A stretch of 7,399 bases of DNA from an uncultured Eubacteriales bacterium (GTDB lineage Bacteria > Bacillota > Clostridia > Oscillospirales > Butyricicoccaceae), in NCBI GenBank assembly GCA_900555855.1, contig USML01000085.1:1-7399 (forward strand), given 5' to 3'. A program made the translations under genes and the position numbers. Below, piece by piece: positions 5,306-7,399 of this stretch. The notes beneath the pieces were generated by a model that worked only from the letters and a program-made list of their open reading frames with translations, was not told the DNA's origin and did no database searches. How positions within the stretch are numbered: position 1 is the first letter of the stretch; each line of letters starts with the position of its first letter.

Positions 5306-5335
5306 AAAAAAAGCGCGGCCTTTTCAGGCCGCGCT
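5306..5335 (-). terminator. Intrinsic terminator of the permease gene
   Basis: AGCGCGGCCT (5312-5321) and AGGCCGCGCT (5326-5335) form a perfect 10-bp stem closed by a 4-nt loop, GAAA on the minus strand. A plus-strand A-tract (5306-5312) gives the minus-strand T-tract. It begins about 15 nt after the permease stop codon. Confidence 0.9.
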
Positions 5336-5349
5336 GCCATCTCTCACGC

Positions 5350-6618
5350 TTATGCGTAGATCAGCCAGAAATAGAGATAGGCCGGGATCACCGCCGCCAG
5401 CGTGAAGGGGATGCCGATGCGGGTGAAGTCCCGCGTTTTGACCTCATAGCCCGCCCGGCGCAGGATGCCGATGCCGGTGATGTTGGCGGAAGCGCCGATG
5501 GGCGTGCAGTTGCCGCCCAGGGTGGCTCCGGTGAGCAGGCCGAAATAGAGCAGCGTGGGGTCGATGCCCAGCTTGAGTGCCAGCCCGGTGATCACCGGCA
5601 GCATGGTGGCCACATAGGGGATATTGTCAATAAAGGCGGAGATCAGCACGGAGGCCCAGACGATCACCGTATACAAAACGAACACCTTTCCCCCGCCCAG
5701 CTTTGCCAGCAGATCGGCCGCGGCGTCGATGACGCCCATGTTGGAGATGCCGCCGATGATCAGGAACAGCCCCACCAGCAGGCCCAGCGTCTCAAAATCA
5801 ATGGCCCGCAGCGTCTGGACCAGCGCGTCGCCGCGGCCGTGGCGAAGGGTGCTGTAGAGGATGCCCACCGCCATCAGCACGATGCAGATCAGGCCGTTGG
5901 TGATCTCCGGCTTATTGGGCAGGAAGGAGGCCAGGATCAGCAGCAGCACCGCACCGCCCAGCAAAACGGTGGGAACATAGTCGGTGACCTCCGTCCGCGC
6001 AGTGCTTTTGGGGATGGGCTGCTTTTCCCGGCGGAAAAGCCACGCCAGGATCAGCGCGGAGATCACCGCGCCCAGCTCCACGGCGAAGAAGATGCCCGGC
6101 TTGCCCTGATAAACAAAAAAGTCCAGAAAGCTCATGCCGGCATAGGAGCCAAGCATGATGGCCGTGGTATCGCCCACCAGCGTAGCCGCGCCCTGCAGGT
6201 TGGAGGAGACGGCAATGGCGATGATGAAGGGGACGGGATCGGTCTTGAGCTTTTTGCAGATCTCCAGCGCCACCGGCGCGATCATCAGCACCGTGGCCAC
6301 ATTGTCCACAAAGGCGGAGATCACCCCCGCAAACAGCGCCAGCGCAACGGCGGCGGCCTGCACATTGGGGACCCGCTCCATGATCAGCTCCGCCAGCCGC
6401 TCGGGCATTTTGCTTTCGATAAACAGCTGCACCAGGCCCATGGTGCCGGCGATCATCAGCAGCACATTCAGGTCGATGGACGCCAGGATCTCCCCCGGCG
6501 GCAGCATCCCGGTAATGACAAACACCGCGGCGGAGGCCAGGGCGATCAAAGCGCGGTGCTTCGCAAAGATCAGCATGAGTACATAGGTCGCGGCAAACAG
6601 AGCAAGTGCGTAAGGCAT
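5350..6618 (-). CDS. ArsB/SLC13/NhaD-type membrane permease, 422 aa
   Basis: This is an inner-membrane transporter of the ion transporter superfamily, which includes arsenite pump ArsB, NhaD sodium/proton antiporters and SLC13 anion carriers. The protein is mostly hydrophobic with roughly ten or more membrane segments and has a visible internal duplication. SAFVDNVATVLMIAP (101-115) in the first half corresponds to SAFIDNIPYVATMLP (327-341) in the second. SSNLQGAATLVGDTTAIMLG (138-157) corresponds to GATLGGNCTPIGASANITGIG (364-384). A charged cytoplasmic linker lies near 195-215. ATG at 6618 is chosen because GGAG at 6628-6631 lies 9 nt upstream and the predicted promoter at 6667-6695 rules out the longer open frame. 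There is no arsR, arsC or arsA nearby, so arsenite is not a safe substrate call. It is divergent from the CBS-domain gene, which could be a functional partner. Confidence 0.92.
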   Translation of the reverse strand: MPYALALFAATYVLMLIFAKHRALIALASAAVFVITGMLPPGEILASIDLNVLLMIAGTMGLVQLFIESKMPERLAELIMERVPNVQAAAVALALFAGVISAFVDNVATVLMIAPVALEICKKLKTDPVPFIIAIAVSSNLQGAATLVGDTTAIMLGSYAGMSFLDFFVYQGKPGIFFAVELGAVISALILAWLFRREKQPIPKSTARTEVTDYVPTVLLGGAVLLLILASFLPNKPEITNGLICIVLMAVGILYSTLRHGRGDALVQTLRAIDFETLGLLVGLFLIIGGISNMGVIDAAADLLAKLGGGKVFVLYTVIVWASVLISAFIDNIPYVATMLPVITGLALKLGIDPTLLYFGLLTGATLGGNCTPIGASANITGIGILRRAGYEVKTRDFTRIGIPFTLAAVIPAYLYFWLIYA

Positions 6619-6666
6619 GGGGGGATTCTCCTTTATTTCGTCGATTTCAGACAGCATACGACTGAA

Positions 6667-6695
6667 AGTATAGCGCAAGCCGCCTGCAAACGCAA
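6667..6695 (-). promoter_or_regulatory. Predicted promoter of the permease gene
   Basis: On the minus strand TTGCGT (6690-6695), a 17-bp spacer and TATACT (6667-6672) resemble a sigma-70 promoter. Transcription would begin near 6660, about 42 nt before the start codon. Confidence 0.65.
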
Positions 6696-6708
6696 GAAAA
6701 ATTTTCGC

Positions 6709-6732
6709 TTTTGCCGGATCCGGTCGGCAAAA
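6709..6732. promoter_or_regulatory. Dyad between divergent promoters, possible operator
   Basis: TTTTGCCG (6709-6716) and CGGCAAAA (6725-6732) are perfect inverted copies separated by 8 bp. The dyad lies just upstream of the permease -35 element and 16 bp from the -35 element of the CBS gene, where a shared regulator could act. No DNA-binding regulator gene is in the window. Confidence 0.45.
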
Positions 6733-6748
6733 ATTCACGCACCGTTCA

Positions 6749-6777
6749 TTGCCCTTTGCCGTAAACTGTGTTAGGAT
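6749..6777 (+). promoter_or_regulatory. Predicted promoter of the CBS-domain gene
   Basis: TTGCCC (6749-6754) and TAGGAT (6772-6777), 17 bp apart, each match the sigma-70 consensus at four of six positions. The start would be near 6784, giving a leader of about 64 nt. Confidence 0.5.
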
Positions 6778-6847
6778 AAAGTCACAGCAAGCAGCATAGC
6801 GGGGCGATCCGCGCTCCGCCTCCGGCCCATTCTGAGAAAGGACGCCC

Positions 6848-7282
6848 ATGAACATTCTGCTCTTCCTCACTCCCAAGCAGGAGGTCGCGTTTTTATATGA
6901 GGATTTTACCATCGCCCAGGCGCTGAAGGTCATGGAGCGGGTGCGCTACAGCTCCATCCCCATCATCCGGCGCACCGGCGAATATGTGGGGACCGTTACC
7001 GAGGGCGATCTGCTCTGGCGGATCCGCAAGCTGGAAAACGGCTTTGCCGACGCCGACAAGACGCCCCTCAAGGGCATCCCCCACCATAAGGACAACAAGC
7101 CGCTGAAGGCCTCCATGAGCATTGAGGATCTGCTCCAGACCTCCACCGAGCAAAACTTTGCCCCCGTGGTAGACGACCGGGGCATGTTTATCGGCATCAT
7201 CACCCGGAAAAGGGTCATCACCTATCTCTGCCAGCAGCTGGGCCTGCAGGCCGGCCCCAAGCAGGATAAAAAGCACGCCTGA
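6848..7282 (+). CDS. Tandem CBS-domain protein, 144 aa
   Basis: The protein is a stand-alone CBS pair (Bateman module), a soluble sensor fold that usually binds adenine nucleotides such as AMP, ATP or c-di-AMP. The first CBS motif spans about residues 12-60, with YSSIPIIRRTGEYVGTVTEGDLLW (34-57). The second spans about 85-130, with FAPVVDDRGMFIGIITRKRVITYL (104-127). No catalytic, membrane or DNA-binding domain is attached, so it probably acts by binding a partner protein. The C-terminus is lysine-rich and about 15 residues long. GAAAGGA lies shortly before the ATG. The gene is divergent from the permease across 229 bp and has no co-directional neighbour in the window. Ligand and partner are unknown, and regulation of the adjacent transporter is a plausible guess only. 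Confidence 0.9.
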   Translation: MNILLFLTPKQEVAFLYEDFTIAQALKVMERVRYSSIPIIRRTGEYVGTVTEGDLLWRIRKLENGFADADKTPLKGIPHHKDNKPLKASMSIEDLLQTSTEQNFAPVVDDRGMFIGIITRKRVITYLCQQLGLQAGPKQDKKHA

Positions 7283-7294
7283 CCGCAGCCGGAC

Positions 7295-7319
7295 AAAAAA
7301 GAGCGCCCAAAGGGCGCTC
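7295..7319 (-). terminator. Minus-strand terminator (gene beyond window)
   Basis: GAGCGCCC (7301-7308) and GGGCGCTC (7312-7319) form a perfect 8-bp stem with loop AAA. Six A residues at 7295-7300 give a T-tract on the minus strand. It would end a leftward transcript coming from beyond the right edge. The stem may also help stop the CBS transcript, but no T-tract follows on the plus strand. Confidence 0.7.
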
Positions 7320-7331
7320 CGCAGCTTGTCG

Positions 7332-7359
7332 AAAAAGGCTGCAAAATTGCAGGCTTTTT
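7332..7359 (+). terminator. Probable bidirectional terminator of the CBS gene
   Basis: AAAAAGGCTGCAA (7332-7344) pairs with TTGCAGGCTTTTT (7347-7359) with one G-G mismatch. The A- and T-tracts flank the hairpin core, so it could act on either strand. It lies about 50 nt after the CBS stop codon. Confidence 0.6.
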
Positions 7360-7399
7360 CCTATGGGATGTTTTTTCACGGACATGTGCCGGGAAAAAA

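Noticed and set aside
4909..5340. 143-codon minus-strand frame across the MITE region
   Set aside because: It runs through two terminators and the inverted-repeat element, has no family resemblance, and overlaps the operon promoter.
5350..6618. Arsenite resistance gene arsB
   Set aside because: The fold family fits, but no arsR, arsC or arsA is nearby and the superfamily carries many substrates, so the specific name is not justified.
5212..6774. 520-codon plus-strand open frame opposite the permease
   Set aside because: Its translation is a run of Gln, His, Asp and Arg residues, typical of the antisense of a membrane protein gene.

Overview
The window looks like chromosome of a GC-rich member of the Clostridia, probably an Oscillospiraceae/Ruminococcaceae-type gut anaerobe. 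This is inferred from GGAG-type Shine-Dalgarno sites, sigma-70 promoters, compact genes ending in GC-rich hairpins with U-tracts, and a mix of PduL-, VanW- and CBS-family proteins. No taxon-specific marker gene is present, so the assignment is tentative.

Layout. (1) Positions 52-618, minus strand: a short PduL-type phosphate acyltransferase with its own promoter and a leader carrying tandem 9-mers. (2) Positions 706-1482, plus strand: a perfect-consensus promoter (TTGACA, 17 bp, TATAAT) drives a structured leader that I read as a cobalamin riboswitch. An intrinsic terminator, a further long hairpin and a 107-codon gene of unknown function follow, and another terminator closes the unit. (3) Positions 1498-4956, minus strand: a tightly overlapping operon of an RluA-family pseudouridine synthase, a VanW-family protein and a gamma-glutamyltransferase, with a recognisable promoter. 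(4) Positions 4958-5335: about 360 bp without a gene, containing two minus-strand terminators and a 158-bp MITE-like element with hairpin-forming terminal inverted repeats. (5) Positions 5350-6618, minus strand: a 422-residue permease of the ArsB/SLC13/NhaD ion transporter superfamily. It is divergent from (6) positions 6848-7282, plus strand: a 144-residue tandem-CBS-domain protein. The 230-bp spacer between them holds two opposed promoters and a dyad. Two terminator-like hairpins finish the window.

The genes do not form one pathway. The most interesting unit is the riboswitch-like leader and its orphan small protein: if the cobalamin reading is right, a strongly transcribed, B12-gated mRNA encodes a protein of unknown role, back to back with a PduL enzyme. 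The divergent transporter/CBS pair is a second candidate functional link. The rluA-vanW-ggt operon is tightly coupled by 4-nt stop/start overlaps but has no obvious shared function.
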